Shown: piece by piece, positions 50,025 to 59,369 of the stretch
Numbering within the stretch: position 1 is the stretch's first letter
Layout: every line of letters starts with the position of its first letter
NCBI GenBank assembly: GCA_022846035.1
Contig: AP025580.1
Coordinates: forward strand, 186,001 to 250,000
Direction: 5' to 3'
Length of the DNA: 64,000 nt
From: Christensenellaceae bacterium
GTDB lineage: Bacteria > Bacillota > Clostridia > Christensenellales > Christensenellaceae
Made by a program: the position numbers and the translations under genes
Notes under the pieces: model-generated
What the model saw: only the letters and a program-made list of their open reading frames with translations
The model's database searches: none
What the model was told of the DNA's origin: nothing

Positions 50025-51293
50025 ATGTCTAAGTACAGCGCAATGGTACATGGCGTCAGGCTGCCCAAGATGGCGCTTGTTCGCCAGGTGTTCGATCGGG
50101 AAATATTAGAAGATATTCCGGGCGAGATCAGAAAGCAACTGAGCCGGCCGGAAATAGAAGACCGGATGAAGCCGGGGATGCGTATTGGTATCACGGCAGG
50201 CAGCCGTGGCGTAGCAAATATTGCGCTTATTACGCGCGAGATCGCTTCGTTTATTCGGGAAAAGGGGGCCCAGCCGTTTATCTTTCCGGCTATGGGCAGC
50301 CACGGCGGCGCAACGGCACAGGGACAGAGGGCGATTCTGGAAAGTTATGGAATCACCGAGGAATATTGCGGATGCCCGATTTGCGCGACGATGGAGACAA
50401 AGGCGATTGGCAAAACGGAAGAGGGACATGTCGTACAAATCGATCGGTATGCGGCGGAAGCGGACGGCTATATTGCCGTTAACCGTATCAAGCCGCATAC
50501 CGCGTTTCGCGGGCCGTACGAAAGCGGCCTCATGAAAATGCTGACGATCGGCGTGGGAAAACAAAAAGGCGCGGAAGTAACGCATACGGCCGGTTTTGGC
50601 GAAATGCACCATCTGGTTCCCTTGTTCGGCAAAGCGATCATGAAACATTCCAATCTGCTGTTCGGCGTAGGGATCATTGAAAACGCCTATGACGAAACCT
50701 ACCGGATCGACGCCTTGACACCGGAGGAGATCGTTGCCGAGGAACCGAAGCTGCTTTTGATCGCTAAATCAAAGATGGGAAGTATTTTGTTCAAGGAAGC
50801 GGACGTGCTTGTGATCGATGAGATCGGTAAAAATATCAGTGGAGACGGCGCGGATCCCAATGTGAGCGGCGTGTTTTGTACGCCGTATGCAGACGGCGGG
50901 CTTAAGAACCAGAATGCCGTCGTATTGGGGCTTACCAAGGAATCCCATGGCAGCGCCGCAGGGGTGGGCGTATTCGATGCGGTAAGCAAGCGGCTTTACG
51001 AGCAGACAGATTTTGAAGTCACCTATCCGAACGCTATTACCAATACGGTGCTGCTGACGGTAAAGATGCCCATTGTGATGGACAACGACAGGGATACGAT
51101 CGCACTGGGCGTTAAATGCTGCAACAAGATCGATTATGCAAATCCGCGTATCATACGTATCAAAAATACGGCGCATATCGAACAGATATATATTTCGCAA
51201 GCGCTGATGGAAGAAGCGAGGGCGAATCCCAATATCGAGATATTAGAAGAGCCGCAGCCGTTTGCTTTCAATGAGGAAGGGAATCTTTGGTGA
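50025..51293 (+). CDS. LarA-like (DUF2088) protein, putative nickel-pincer racemase/epimerase
   Basis: A 422-residue protein of the lactate racemase catalytic domain family. Characteristic segments: FPAMGSHGGATAQGQ, AVNRIKPHTAFRGPYESGL, MKMLTIGVGKQKGAE, HTAGFGEMHH. Lysines that could carry the nickel-pincer nucleotide are present in the IKPH and GVGKQKG stretches. Known relatives racemise or epimerise 2-hydroxyacids. No cofactor maturation genes (larB, larC, larE) lie in this window, so they would have to be elsewhere. It sits between E1 and an SDR in the rightward operon, with a GAAAGG site. Confidence 0.75.
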   Translation: MSKYSAMVHGVRLPKMALVRQVFDREILEDIPGEIRKQLSRPEIEDRMKPGMRIGITAGSRGVANIALITREIASFIREKGAQPFIFPAMGSHGGATAQGQRAILESYGITEEYCGCPICATMETKAIGKTEEGHVVQIDRYAAEADGYIAVNRIKPHTAFRGPYESGLMKMLTIGVGKQKGAEVTHTAGFGEMHHLVPLFGKAIMKHSNLLFGVGIIENAYDETYRIDALTPEEIVAEEPKLLLIAKSKMGSILFKEADVLVIDEIGKNISGDGADPNVSGVFCTPYADGGLKNQNAVVLGLTKESHGSAAGVGVFDAVSKRLYEQTDFEVTYPNAITNTVLLTVKMPIVMDNDRDTIALGVKCCNKIDYANPRIIRIKNTAHIEQIYISQALMEEARANPNIEILEEPQPFAFNEEGNLW

Positions 51294-51320
51294 CGGCCCA
51301 GGCCGGGAAAGGATGTTAGG

Positions 51321-52058
51321 ATGAAATACGATGATTTAAAAGATAAAACCGCAATCGTGACGGGCGCGGCCCGAGGGATCGGCTTTGCCTCGGCCAAGCT
51401 GCTTGCGGAGCACGGGGCGACGGTGGTGATCGCCGATATGCGCTTTTCGCTCGCGCAGGAAAGCGCGAATGCTTTGATTGGCGAAGGGCTTCGGGCGGTG
51501 GCGGCAGAGGTTGACGTGAAATCGCAGGAGTCCATCGACGCGATGGTGGAGGACGTAAGCGCAAAGCAAGGCAGGATAGACATCCTCGTCAATAACGCCG
51601 GTATCGCAGACGCGACGCCCATGCTCGATTTGACACAGGATGCATGGGATAACCTGATCGATATTAATTTGCGCGGGGCGCAGCTTTGTACGCAGGCATG
51701 CCTGAAAAAAATGATCGGACAGGGCTGTGGAAAGTTGATTTTTATGGCGTCTCGGGCGGGCGAAATGGGAAGCCCATTGGTAGCGCCCAGTTATTGCGCG
51801 TCTAAGGGCGGGATTCTTGCCCTTGCGAAATCGTACGCACTGTTTTGCGCACCGTATAATATCAATGCAAACGCTATCGCGCCGGGATTCATCGAAACGG
51901 ATATGACAAAAGGGCGCGACGATCCGAACTCCGTGCCGATCAAAAGGCTGGGCACGCCGCTCGACGTGGCAAAAAGCGTATATTTTTTGGCATCCGATCT
52001 TTCGGATTATGTGACGGGAGCAGTGATCGACGTTAACGGCGGACTTTATATCCGTTAG
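51321..52058 (+). CDS. Short-chain dehydrogenase/reductase
   Basis: A 245-residue classical SDR oxidising or reducing a hydroxyl/keto group with NAD(P). Cofactor loop TGAARGIGFASA, NNAG motif in ILVNNAGIADAT, catalytic Ser in MASRAG and YxxxK in SYCASKGG. The C-terminus DYVTGAVIDVNGGLYIR is typical. It is third in the rightward operon, 28 bases after the LarA-like gene. In related threonate or sugar-acid clusters an SDR oxidises the hydroxyacid before the kinase step, but the exact order is not known here. Confidence 0.9.
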   Translation: MKYDDLKDKTAIVTGAARGIGFASAKLLAEHGATVVIADMRFSLAQESANALIGEGLRAVAAEVDVKSQESIDAMVEDVSAKQGRIDILVNNAGIADATPMLDLTQDAWDNLIDINLRGAQLCTQACLKKMIGQGCGKLIFMASRAGEMGSPLVAPSYCASKGGILALAKSYALFCAPYNINANAIAPGFIETDMTKGRDDPNSVPIKRLGTPLDVAKSVYFLASDLSDYVTGAVIDVNGGLYIR

Positions 52059-52098
52059 CGGTCTGGAAACTATAGGAAAGCAGTAAGAGGAGTATATT

Positions 52099-53331
52099 AT
52101 GGCAAATTTTATATTAATGCCGCAAAAGGGCCTGACGGAAGAAAGCGTCATCATGGGCGATTGGCATGTGAAAAAGGGAGATATTGTAGGCGAAGGAGAC
52201 ATCCTGTTCGAGATCGAGACGGGAAAAGCGACGTTCCCTGTTGAGAGCGACGCGGCAGGGACAATCCTGGAGATGATCGGAGAGCCGGGCGACGAGATCC
52301 GTGTAAAGGAAGTCGTGTGCGTGATCGGAGAGCCGGGCGAAAGTTATACGCTGCCCCATGCTGCGGGAGCCGCCGCCCCAAAAGAGGATGTGCATGAAGA
52401 GAAAAAACCGGAAGTAAAGCCGGACGCGGCGCCTGCGGAGGTAAAAGCGCCCGCAGCAGAAACGAGACCTGCGGTGGGACGGGTTTTTGCTTCGCCCATT
52501 GTGCGTAAGCTGGCAAAGGAAAAAGGCGTTGACCTTGGAAAGGTCACGCCGAGCGGGCCTAATGGACGTATTATCCGAGCAGACCTGGAAAAATATTTAA
52601 ACGGGCGTCCGGACACGGCCGGACAGGCGTCACAAACGGAAGAACGCGTGATAGCGCATACGCATATCCGTAAGATCATTGCCGATAATATGATGAAATC
52701 GATCCACGGTATGGCGCAGCTCACGATGGCTGCAGAGATCGACGCGTCACAAATGATAGAATACCGCAGGAAGACAAAGGCAAAGGCGGATATGCTTGCG
52801 TATGCCGGCGCGACGCTCAATGATATGATCGTATTTGCGCTGTCGCGAACGCTGCCTCAGTTTCCGGAGTTCAACGCCCATTACCAGGAAGACGGCTTGC
52901 ATGTGTTTTCTGACACAAATATTGGAATATCCGTGGATACGGACAGGGGACTGATGGTGCCTACCGTGATGCGGGCCAACAGGAAGAGCCTGAACGCCAT
53001 CGCGCGCGAAACAAAGGAACTGATCGCGCTGTGCAAGGAAGGCTCTGTGGACCCGTCAAGACTGGCGGGCGGAACATTTACGCTGACCAACCTCGGCACC
53101 ACGGGCATCACGGTATTCACACCCATTATCAACCCGCCGCAGACGGCTATTCTGGGAGTTGGAACGCTTTGTTATCGGCAGCGTGTGGAGAACGGCGAAT
53201 TTATTACATACCCGTGTATGACCCTGTCGCTCACGTTTGACCACCGCGCCGTGGACGGCGCTCCGGCAGCGCGGTTTTTGCAGGCGGTCGCCAAACGGCT
53301 GGAAAATTTTCCATTGCTATTATCCGAGTAA
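52099..53331 (+). CDS. Dihydrolipoamide acyltransferase (E2)
   Basis: A 410-residue E2 of a 2-oxoacid dehydrogenase complex. One lipoyl domain (residues about 1-78) has the modified lysine Lys43 in the motif IETGKATF (the usual motif is ETDKA). An Ala/Pro/Lys/Glu-rich linker leads to the E3-binding domain (about 132-170, FASPIVRKLAKEKGVDLGKV, GPNGRIIRADLEKYL) and the catalytic domain (about 185-410) ending with the CoA-transfer motif DHRAVDGAPAARFL, with its His and Asp. It completes the complex with the fused E1 and the divergent E3. Acyl specificity is not readable. Confidence 0.93.
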   Translation: MANFILMPQKGLTEESVIMGDWHVKKGDIVGEGDILFEIETGKATFPVESDAAGTILEMIGEPGDEIRVKEVVCVIGEPGESYTLPHAAGAAAPKEDVHEEKKPEVKPDAAPAEVKAPAAETRPAVGRVFASPIVRKLAKEKGVDLGKVTPSGPNGRIIRADLEKYLNGRPDTAGQASQTEERVIAHTHIRKIIADNMMKSIHGMAQLTMAAEIDASQMIEYRRKTKAKADMLAYAGATLNDMIVFALSRTLPQFPEFNAHYQEDGLHVFSDTNIGISVDTDRGLMVPTVMRANRKSLNAIARETKELIALCKEGSVDPSRLAGGTFTLTNLGTTGITVFTPIINPPQTAILGVGTLCYRQRVENGEFITYPCMTLSLTFDHRAVDGAPAARFLQAVAKRLENFPLLLSE

Positions 53332-53411
53332 ATCAGTATAATGTTAAGGTGAATAAGCGGGGAAGTTCATGAAATTTTGAGCCCCAAATAAGTAAGCGGA
53401 CAGGAGGTCTG

Positions 53412-54152
53412 GTGGTTTTGGAAGAGAATTCATCTTTGCTTGATTCAACGTATTCTCATTTAAAAAATATGATTATTATGGGAAAATATTCGCAGAATAG
53501 TCGTTTGGTGGTTAGTAAACTCTCGGAAGAATTGGGAGTCAGCCACACGCCGATCAACGAAGCGCTGAATCGTTTGGTTTCTGAAGGTTATGTCGAATTC
53601 ATGCCCAGGCGCGGTATGAAAGTAAAGCAGCTTACATTCGAGGAAATTGCAGAGACGTATGAAATGCGCAAAATGATCGAGCTTTACTGTGCGGAAGACA
53701 TGATCTATTATGCAAAAACAGTTCCACTATACTTGGAGGAACTGCACAAATGCACGGATAAGCAAAACGAAATGGGGTATAAAATCAACGCGGAAAACGA
53801 TATGAAGCACTTTTTTGAGTACGAAACGTACTTTCATCAACTGCTTCTGTCGGCTACGAACAACAAACAAATGTTCACGCTGTACCGCAACTTAAAATCA
53901 AACGGCATGTTTTATTATATGATGCAGTCAACGCACCATAAGCTTTCCAAAGCGAGATACCTGCAGACGATGAAAGAACACGGGGATATTTTAAAAGCGC
54001 TGGAAGACGAAAACTTAAGAAGGCTGAAAACCTTGCTCACAAGGCATCTGGAAAAATCGCAGGCGAACCTGGTACAGACGATCCAGAACGAAAAGGAGCA
54101 CGATAACAGTCCCTTTATCCAGAGCCTGCGGATGCGCAAGCGTGAAAAATAA
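53412..54152 (+). CDS. GntR-family (FCD-type) transcriptional regulator
   Basis: A 246-residue regulator. The winged helix at the N-terminus (DSTYSHLKNMIIMGKYSQNS, LSEELGVSHTPINEALNRLV, FMPRRGMKVKQLT) is followed by an all-helical FCD ligand domain with the conserved Arg/Asp/His pattern. Starts are ambiguous: GTG at 53412 lies close to AGGAGG, and TTG at 53418 is better spaced. It sits inside the rightward operon and is the obvious candidate regulator of the whole locus, with an acidic sugar or keto acid as effector. Confidence 0.88.
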   Translation: MVLEENSSLLDSTYSHLKNMIIMGKYSQNSRLVVSKLSEELGVSHTPINEALNRLVSEGYVEFMPRRGMKVKQLTFEEIAETYEMRKMIELYCAEDMIYYAKTVPLYLEELHKCTDKQNEMGYKINAENDMKHFFEYETYFHQLLLSATNNKQMFTLYRNLKSNGMFYYMMQSTHHKLSKARYLQTMKEHGDILKALEDENLRRLKTLLTRHLEKSQANLVQTIQNEKEHDNSPFIQSLRMRKREK

Positions 54153-54167
54153 CCGATTGGAGAAACT

Positions 54168-55205
54168 ATGAGATCAATCCTTGCAATTACGATGGGCGAT
54201 GCGGCCGGTGTAGGCGCGGAGATCGCCGTGAAAGCGCTGCGCAACCGGAACGTTTACGAAAAGTGTATTCCGGTTGTGGTGGGCGATTATGAGCCGATGG
54301 CGGACGCGGCTGCTTTTACGAAAAGCGGGCTTACGCTAAACAAGATCGACGACCCGTCGCAGGCCAGGGGTGAGTTCGGCGTAATCGACGTGATCGATAT
54401 GGGCTTTTTGCAGCCGCAGGGCTGGGAGTATAAAAAGGTGAGCGCAAAGACGGGCGACGCGGCGTATCATTATGTCGTGAAAGGCATTGACCTTGTGCTT
54501 GAGGGCCGCGCGCACGCTGTCGTGACAGGCCCGATTAACAAGGAAGCGATCCATGAGGCGGGGCACCAGTTTGCCGGACATACTGAAATTTTTGCGCACC
54601 GGACAAAGTGCGGAAATTACGCAATGATGCTTACTTCAAAGGATCTGCGGGTTATTCATTGTACGACGCATGTTTCTTTGAAGCGGGCGTGCGACATGGT
54701 GACCACGGAGCGGGTGCTTGGTGTGATCGCCCTGGCGGACGAGGCGCTTAAGCTGCTCGGAATCAGGCAGCCGAGGATTGCGGTTGCGGGCCTTAATCCG
54801 CATTGCTCGGAAAACGGGCTTTTTGGCGACGAGGAGCAAAAGTGGATTATTCCCGCCATAGCACAGGCGCGGGCGAAAGGCCTTATCGTAGAGGGGCCTG
54901 TGCCGCCGGATACTGTTTTTGTCAAGGCGATGGCGAAGCAATACGATATTGTGGTCGCTATGTACCATGACCAGGGGCATATCCCGCTCAAGCTGAGCGG
55001 CTTTAAGCTGAATCCGGAGACAAATCGGTTTGAATCCATGAGCGGCGTTAATATCACGGTGGGATTGCCGATCATTCGCACTTCGGTGGACCACGGAACC
55101 GCTTTTGACAGAGCGGGCGAGGGCCGCGCGAATGAGGAGAGCATGGTGGAAGCCATCGAGATGGCGGTAGTCATGGCAAGCAACAAGTTTCCGGAACTTG
55201 CGTAG
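54168..55205 (+). CDS. PdxA-like 4-hydroxythreonine-4-phosphate/threonate-4-phosphate dehydrogenase
   Basis: A 345-residue NAD-dependent decarboxylating dehydrogenase of the PdxA family. Metal-binding histidines are seen in AGHTEIFAHRT, VIHCTTHVSLK and MYHDQGHIPLK, with GDAAGVGAEIA at the N-terminus. A PdxA gene next to a DUF1537 kinase marks the D-threonate pathway (PdxA2), in which threonate-4-phosphate becomes dihydroxyacetone phosphate plus CO2, rather than vitamin B6 synthesis. The start follows a GGAGAAAC site, and the kinase gene follows after 9 bases. Substrate stereochemistry cannot be read. Confidence 0.9.
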   Translation: MRSILAITMGDAAGVGAEIAVKALRNRNVYEKCIPVVVGDYEPMADAAAFTKSGLTLNKIDDPSQARGEFGVIDVIDMGFLQPQGWEYKKVSAKTGDAAYHYVVKGIDLVLEGRAHAVVTGPINKEAIHEAGHQFAGHTEIFAHRTKCGNYAMMLTSKDLRVIHCTTHVSLKRACDMVTTERVLGVIALADEALKLLGIRQPRIAVAGLNPHCSENGLFGDEEQKWIIPAIAQARAKGLIVEGPVPPDTVFVKAMAKQYDIVVAMYHDQGHIPLKLSGFKLNPETNRFESMSGVNITVGLPIIRTSVDHGTAFDRAGEGRANEESMVEAIEMAVVMASNKFPELA

Positions 55206-55214
55206 GATAAAACG

Positions 55215-56450
55215 ATGGCACAATTGATGCTTTTGGCGGATGATTTTACGGGCGCGCTGGACGCGGGCGTACAGTTTGCCCAGCATGGGGCAAGCGTCTT
55301 TGTGACGGCTGACGGAGAATTTGCTGCGGATACGCGCGCGGACGTGATCGTAATCGACATGGAATCGCGTCACGAAACGCCGGAAAAAGCATATCAAAAG
55401 GTTTACAGACAAACGGAATATGCCGCGCGCAGGCATATTCCGTTTCTTTATAAGAAGACGGATTCCACTATGCGCGGGAACATCGGCGCGGAGCTCGCGG
55501 CGATGCTCGAAGCGTCAGGGCGAAATATATTGGTGTTTGTTCCGGCGTTTCCACGGATGGAACGAACGGTGAAAGACGGGATATTCAGAGTGGCCGGCGA
55601 GCTGCTGACGGAAACCTCGTATGCGCGAGACCCGTTCCAGCCGGTCACTACCGATAAGGTCGTGGATATTGTCAAAAGCCAGACAGAATTGCCTGTGCGT
55701 ATGATCGATGTGACATCGGAGAAGTTACCGCAGGACGATATGCCTGTTATTTTGGTGTGCGACGCGCAGAGTGAGAAAGAACTGGAGAAGATTGCAGGGC
55801 GGCTTGCGCCTGCCGCGGATAAAATCGTACTCGCGGGCTGTGCCGGATTTGCGGCATATGCCGCTTCCTATATTCGCGGAACACGGCAAAGGGATACGGA
55901 AAGCAGGCTGGAGCGCCCGGGCCATATCATGCTGTGCGGCAGCATCAACGAGCGTACGCGTCGGCAGGTGTCGTATGCAAAGAAGCTGGGCATGTCAAGT
56001 TATAGGCTGCGTCCTGCGGATTACCTGGGGGCTGGATTGACACAGGAATCGGCGGACAGAATACGCGAGCTTGGACGAGGTGACGGCGCGGCGCTGCTAT
56101 ATACCGCGGACAGCGAGGATGATATTCGCGCGGCAAAGGATTACGCTGCCGCAAACGGGCTGGGGAAAGAAAATCTTCACCTGCGTATTGCGCAGGGGCT
56201 GGGGCGTATCGCGCGATATTGTATCTTGGGCGGGCATATCGGTCTGCTTTCGGTGATCGGCGGGGATACGCTGTTCGGCGCGATACGGGGGATACGGCCT
56301 AAGGGGCTTGTCCTTTGCCGCGAGGCGCTGCCGGGCGTAATTTTGTCGCGGCTGCTGCTGGAGAACGGAATGGAAAAGTATATGCTTTCCAAGGCGGGCA
56401 GTTTTGGTGATGAAGCGGTATTGTGGGATATGGGACGCTTGTTTCAATGA
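55215..56450 (+). CDS. DUF1537 four-carbon acid sugar kinase
   Basis: A 411-residue kinase of the DUF1537 family, members of which phosphorylate threonate, erythronate or related four-carbon sugar acids (DtnK, OtnK) or oxo-isoapionate. N-terminal substrate domain: LMLLADDFTGALDAGVQFAQ; YKKTDSTMRGNIGAEL. C-terminal nucleotide domain: ILGGHIGLLSVIGGDTLFGA, CREALPGVILSRLL. It is the last gene of the rightward operon, directly behind the PdxA-like gene, and ends at a bidirectional terminator. The product of this kinase would be the substrate of PdxA. Confidence 0.9.
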   Translation: MAQLMLLADDFTGALDAGVQFAQHGASVFVTADGEFAADTRADVIVIDMESRHETPEKAYQKVYRQTEYAARRHIPFLYKKTDSTMRGNIGAELAAMLEASGRNILVFVPAFPRMERTVKDGIFRVAGELLTETSYARDPFQPVTTDKVVDIVKSQTELPVRMIDVTSEKLPQDDMPVILVCDAQSEKELEKIAGRLAPAADKIVLAGCAGFAAYAASYIRGTRQRDTESRLERPGHIMLCGSINERTRRQVSYAKKLGMSSYRLRPADYLGAGLTQESADRIRELGRGDGAALLYTADSEDDIRAAKDYAAANGLGKENLHLRIAQGLGRIARYCILGGHIGLLSVIGGDTLFGAIRGIRPKGLVLCREALPGVILSRLLLENGMEKYMLSKAGSFGDEAVLWDMGRLFQ

Positions 56451-56460
56451 AAATATGCAA

Positions 56461-56496
56461 CAAAAGAGGCGGGAAGTAAAATCCCCGCCTCTTTTG
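56461..56496. terminator. Bidirectional terminator between the convergent catabolic operons
   Basis: Perfect 13-base arms CAAAAGAGGCGGG/CCCGCCTCTTTTG with a 10-base loop and A/T-rich flanks. Confidence 0.9.
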
Positions 56497-56538
56497 CTAT
56501 TATGGTCCTATTATGTTGTTGGCAATGGAAATCGGAAC

Positions 56539-57474
56539 TTACTTTTTGGCGACCGCTTTCCTTACCGCGTCCGCGATGGCGTTTGCGTCAAGGCCGTATT
56601 TTTGCATCAAGCTGTCGTAAGGGCCGCACTCCGCGTGCAAATCGTTCATGCCCACAAAGGTAACGGGACATACGGCGTTTTCCTGGCACAGAACCTCAGA
56701 GACGGCCCCGCCCAGTCCGCCGATCACATTATGTTCCTCGGCGGTCACGATCGCCCCGCATTGACGGGCGGCGTTTGCGACGGCCGCGCGGTCGATGGGC
56801 TTTAAACAGAACATATCGATAACGCGCGCCTCGATTCCTTCTTTGGCAAGAATACCGGCCGCGTCCAGTGCGTAACCGACCATTGCGCCGCAGGCGATTA
56901 TGGCAACGTCTTTGCCCTCGCGCACGGTTTTGGCTTTGCCATCAATAAAGGTTTCGCCGGACGCATAAATATCCTTGAAAGCGTTGCGCGAAAGGCGGAT
57001 ATACATGGGCGAGCGATCCTCGATGGCATGTTTTACCAACCAGTCTGTCTGCACGGCGTCTCCGGCGACATAGACCTTGAAATTGGCGAGGCTGCGCATG
57101 ATGGCGATGTCTTCGATCGCGTGGTGGCTGGGGCCGTCAAACGCGTCTGACAGTCCGCTGTACGCGCCCATCAGCTTGATGGGAAGACCGGAATAGGAGC
57201 CGAAAGCGCGGGCGGAAATGAGCCCGATACTGGTCAGAAACACCGCGAAAGTATTGACGAAGGGAATTTTGCCGCTGGCGGCAAATCCTCCCGCCATAGC
57301 GGTCATGTTTGCTTCCGCGATACCTACGTTGAAGAAACGTTCCGGGCACGCCGCCTGGAACATCGCGGATTTGGTAGACCCTGAAACGTCCGCGTCGAGC
57401 ACGACGACCCTCTTGTCATCCCTGCCATACTTTACCAGGGCTTCCCCATATACTTCTCTGATTTCTTTGGTCAT
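56539..57474 (-). CDS. Transketolase, C-terminal (pyrimidine-binding) subunit
   Basis: A 311-residue split half of transketolase, holding the pyrimidine-binding and C-terminal domains. The catalytic Glu region reads FNVGIAEANMTAMAGGFA, followed by FVNTFAVFLTSIGLISARAF and the HHAIEDIAIMRSL segment. It partners with the N-terminal subunit in the preceding gene, overlapping by one base (TAATG). Split transketolases of this type occur in pentose and apiose catabolic clusters as well as in archaea. It transfers two-carbon units between sugar phosphates. It is the last gene of the third operon. Confidence 0.92.
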   Translation of the reverse strand: MTKEIREVYGEALVKYGRDDKRVVVLDADVSGSTKSAMFQAACPERFFNVGIAEANMTAMAGGFAASGKIPFVNTFAVFLTSIGLISARAFGSYSGLPIKLMGAYSGLSDAFDGPSHHAIEDIAIMRSLANFKVYVAGDAVQTDWLVKHAIEDRSPMYIRLSRNAFKDIYASGETFIDGKAKTVREGKDVAIIACGAMVGYALDAAGILAKEGIEARVIDMFCLKPIDRAAVANAARQCGAIVTAEEHNVIGGLGGAVSEVLCQENAVCPVTFVGMNDLHAECGPYDSLMQKYGLDANAIADAVRKAVAKK

Positions 57475-58304
57475 TATTTTGTACCTCCCAGCTCAAGCAT
57501 AGCGGCCTTGTAATCCGCATCGCCGATCGGTTTGCCGTGCCATGCGTTTTTGCCCTCCATAAAGGATACGCCTTTCCCCTTGACGGTATGCGCCAATATG
57601 ATGGATGGCATGCCTTTTTTTGCATGGGCATGTTCGTAGGCGTCGATGAGCGCACCGACGTCGTGGCCGTCGCATTCGATGCAATACCAGCCGAAAGATT
57701 CGAATTTGGCGCGTATATTACCCATAGGCATGATCTCCGCAGACGTTCCGTCGAGCTGCACGCCGTTCAGGTCAAGGATAGCGGTCAGGTTGTCGGCGGC
57801 GTATTTGGAAGCGGACATGCATGCTTCCCAGATGGTGCCCTCGTTGATTTCACCGTCGCCGAGGATCGCGTATACGCGCGCGTCGCTTTGATCAAGGCGC
57901 AAGGAAAGCGCCATGCCGAGCGCCGCCGAAAGGCCGAGGCCGAGCGGACCGGTGGAAAGCTCTACGCCGGGCGTATCCTGCGCGCATGGGTGCCCCTGCA
58001 GGCGCGTTTCGAAGTCGCGCAGGGTTTGCATTTCTTCAACGGGGAAGAAGCCCTTTTCCGCCAATACGCGGTACAGCATAGGCGCCGCATGGCCCTTGGA
58101 GAGGACAACGCGGTCGCGCGCCGGATTCTGGGGATCGTCCGGATACACATTGATTGTATGAAAATAAAGCGTGGTCAGAATTTCGCATACCGAGAGAGAA
58201 CCGCCGGGATGACCCGTCTGCTTGGAGTGCAGCACTTCGATGAGGTCGATCCTGAACTTATGACATAATTCATTGAGATAAGCACGTTCTTGTTCCGTTA
58301 TCAT
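57474..58304 (-). CDS. Transketolase, N-terminal (thiamine-diphosphate-binding) subunit
   Basis: A 276-residue N-terminal half of transketolase. The thiamine-diphosphate motif is YAILGDGEINEGTIWEACMS ending in AILDLNG. HSKQTGHPGGSLSVCEILTT, VLSKGHAAPMLYRVLAEKGF and GPLGLGLSAALGMALSL are typical. It overlaps the C-terminal subunit gene by one base, so the two are made together. It lies downstream of the zinc dehydrogenase gene in the third operon. The two subunits sum to about 590 residues, slightly shorter than fused transketolase. Confidence 0.92.
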   Translation of the reverse strand: MITEQERAYLNELCHKFRIDLIEVLHSKQTGHPGGSLSVCEILTTLYFHTINVYPDDPQNPARDRVVLSKGHAAPMLYRVLAEKGFFPVEEMQTLRDFETRLQGHPCAQDTPGVELSTGPLGLGLSAALGMALSLRLDQSDARVYAILGDGEINEGTIWEACMSASKYAADNLTAILDLNGVQLDGTSAEIMPMGNIRAKFESFGWYCIECDGHDVGALIDAYEHAHAKKGMPSIILAHTVKGKGVSFMEGKNAWHGKPIGDADYKAAMLELGGTK

Positions 58305-58325
58305 GTGATAACCTCCTTAAATGAT

Positions 58326-59348
58326 CTATTCCTGCATGGAAATGACGATTTTCATCACATCGTCAGGATTTTCGTCGATAAAGGCAAACGCTTCCTTAAG
58401 CTTGTCCGACGGATAAACTTTGGTGATAAAGCCGTCAAGCTTCAAATCGCCGTTTGCTGCAAAACGGATGGCATCTGCAAAATCCTCGCGGACGTACATC
58501 ATATGCCCAATCAGACTGATTTCCTGCCGTTGGAGCACGGGCATCTCGATTTCCACAGGAACCTTGAAATTGCCGGTCACGATGATTTTGGAGCTGGGCC
58601 GTGCGGCTTGCAGGATGGAAGCAAAGGAACCGCGCGTCGCGGCACAGTCAACAATCACATCCGCGCGCTGCATGCCGAAATACTTGTCAATCGCATCAGG
58701 CAAGGAAATAGCCGAGGTGTTGACGCAATATTCGATACCGCATTCTTTCGCGTAATCAAGCTTTTTCTGGTTAATATCCGTTACCATTACGCGCGCCGCC
58801 CCCAAGGCCTGCGCGCTTTGCGCGGCGAGGTTGCCGATGGTGCCTGCGCCCACGACGACAACGTTTTGCCCGGCGAGGCTGCCTGCGCGTTTTACGGAAC
58901 CGATGCCTACGGCAAGGGGTTCTATGAGCGCGGCGAGCCTGGGGTCAAGCCCTTTGCAGGAATGCAGATAGCAAGGGTCTATGGCAAAGTATTCGCAAGC
59001 AAAGCCGTCCTGGTGCACGCCCATCACGCGAAGACGCTGGCATACGTTGAAACGCCCGATCCGGCATGGCCAGCATTCGCCGCAAAACACCTGCGGTTCT
59101 ACCGTTACAAGCTCGTCGGACGTATAACCCGAAACGTTCTTACCGGTTTTTTCCACGATGGCCGATACCTCATGCCCGATAACGACGGGATAGGTCATAT
59201 ATTTATGCAGTCCGTGATACATCTGGATGTCGGAGCCGCAAATGCCGATATATCCGATGCGCAAAAGTACCTGGTCGTCTGTGATCTCAGGAATGGGCGC
59301 ATCTTCCGTTTCGATGGTATAAGGAGCGCTCAGTACAAATTTTTTCAA
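58326..59348 (-). CDS. Zinc-dependent alcohol dehydrogenase (second copy type)
   Basis: A 340-residue medium-chain dehydrogenase. Catalytic zinc site in GICGSDIQMYHGLH and GHEVSA; structural zinc cysteines in CGECWPCRIGRFNVC; Rossmann loop VVGAGTIGNLAAQ. It differs clearly from the one at 44616, so it likely takes another substrate. It belongs to the third operon with the importer, cyclase-family protein and transketolase. It starts after an AGGAGGAAACCGCC site. A role in oxidising the imported sugar, polyol or sugar acid is an inference from context. Confidence 0.88.
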   Translation of the reverse strand: MKKFVLSAPYTIETEDAPIPEITDDQVLLRIGYIGICGSDIQMYHGLHKYMTYPVVIGHEVSAIVEKTGKNVSGYTSDELVTVEPQVFCGECWPCRIGRFNVCQRLRVMGVHQDGFACEYFAIDPCYLHSCKGLDPRLAALIEPLAVGIGSVKRAGSLAGQNVVVVGAGTIGNLAAQSAQALGAARVMVTDINQKKLDYAKECGIEYCVNTSAISLPDAIDKYFGMQRADVIVDCAATRGSFASILQAARPSSKIIVTGNFKVPVEIEMPVLQRQEISLIGHMMYVREDFADAIRFAANGDLKLDGFITKVYPSDKLKEAFAFIDENPDDVMKIVISMQE

Positions 59349-59369
59349 GGCGGTTTCCTCCTTTTGGTG

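Noticed and set aside
54168-55205. PdxA as vitamin B6 synthesis enzyme
   Set aside because: Directly followed by a DUF1537 kinase in a catabolic operon, and no other B6 gene is in the window; the threonate-type role fits better.
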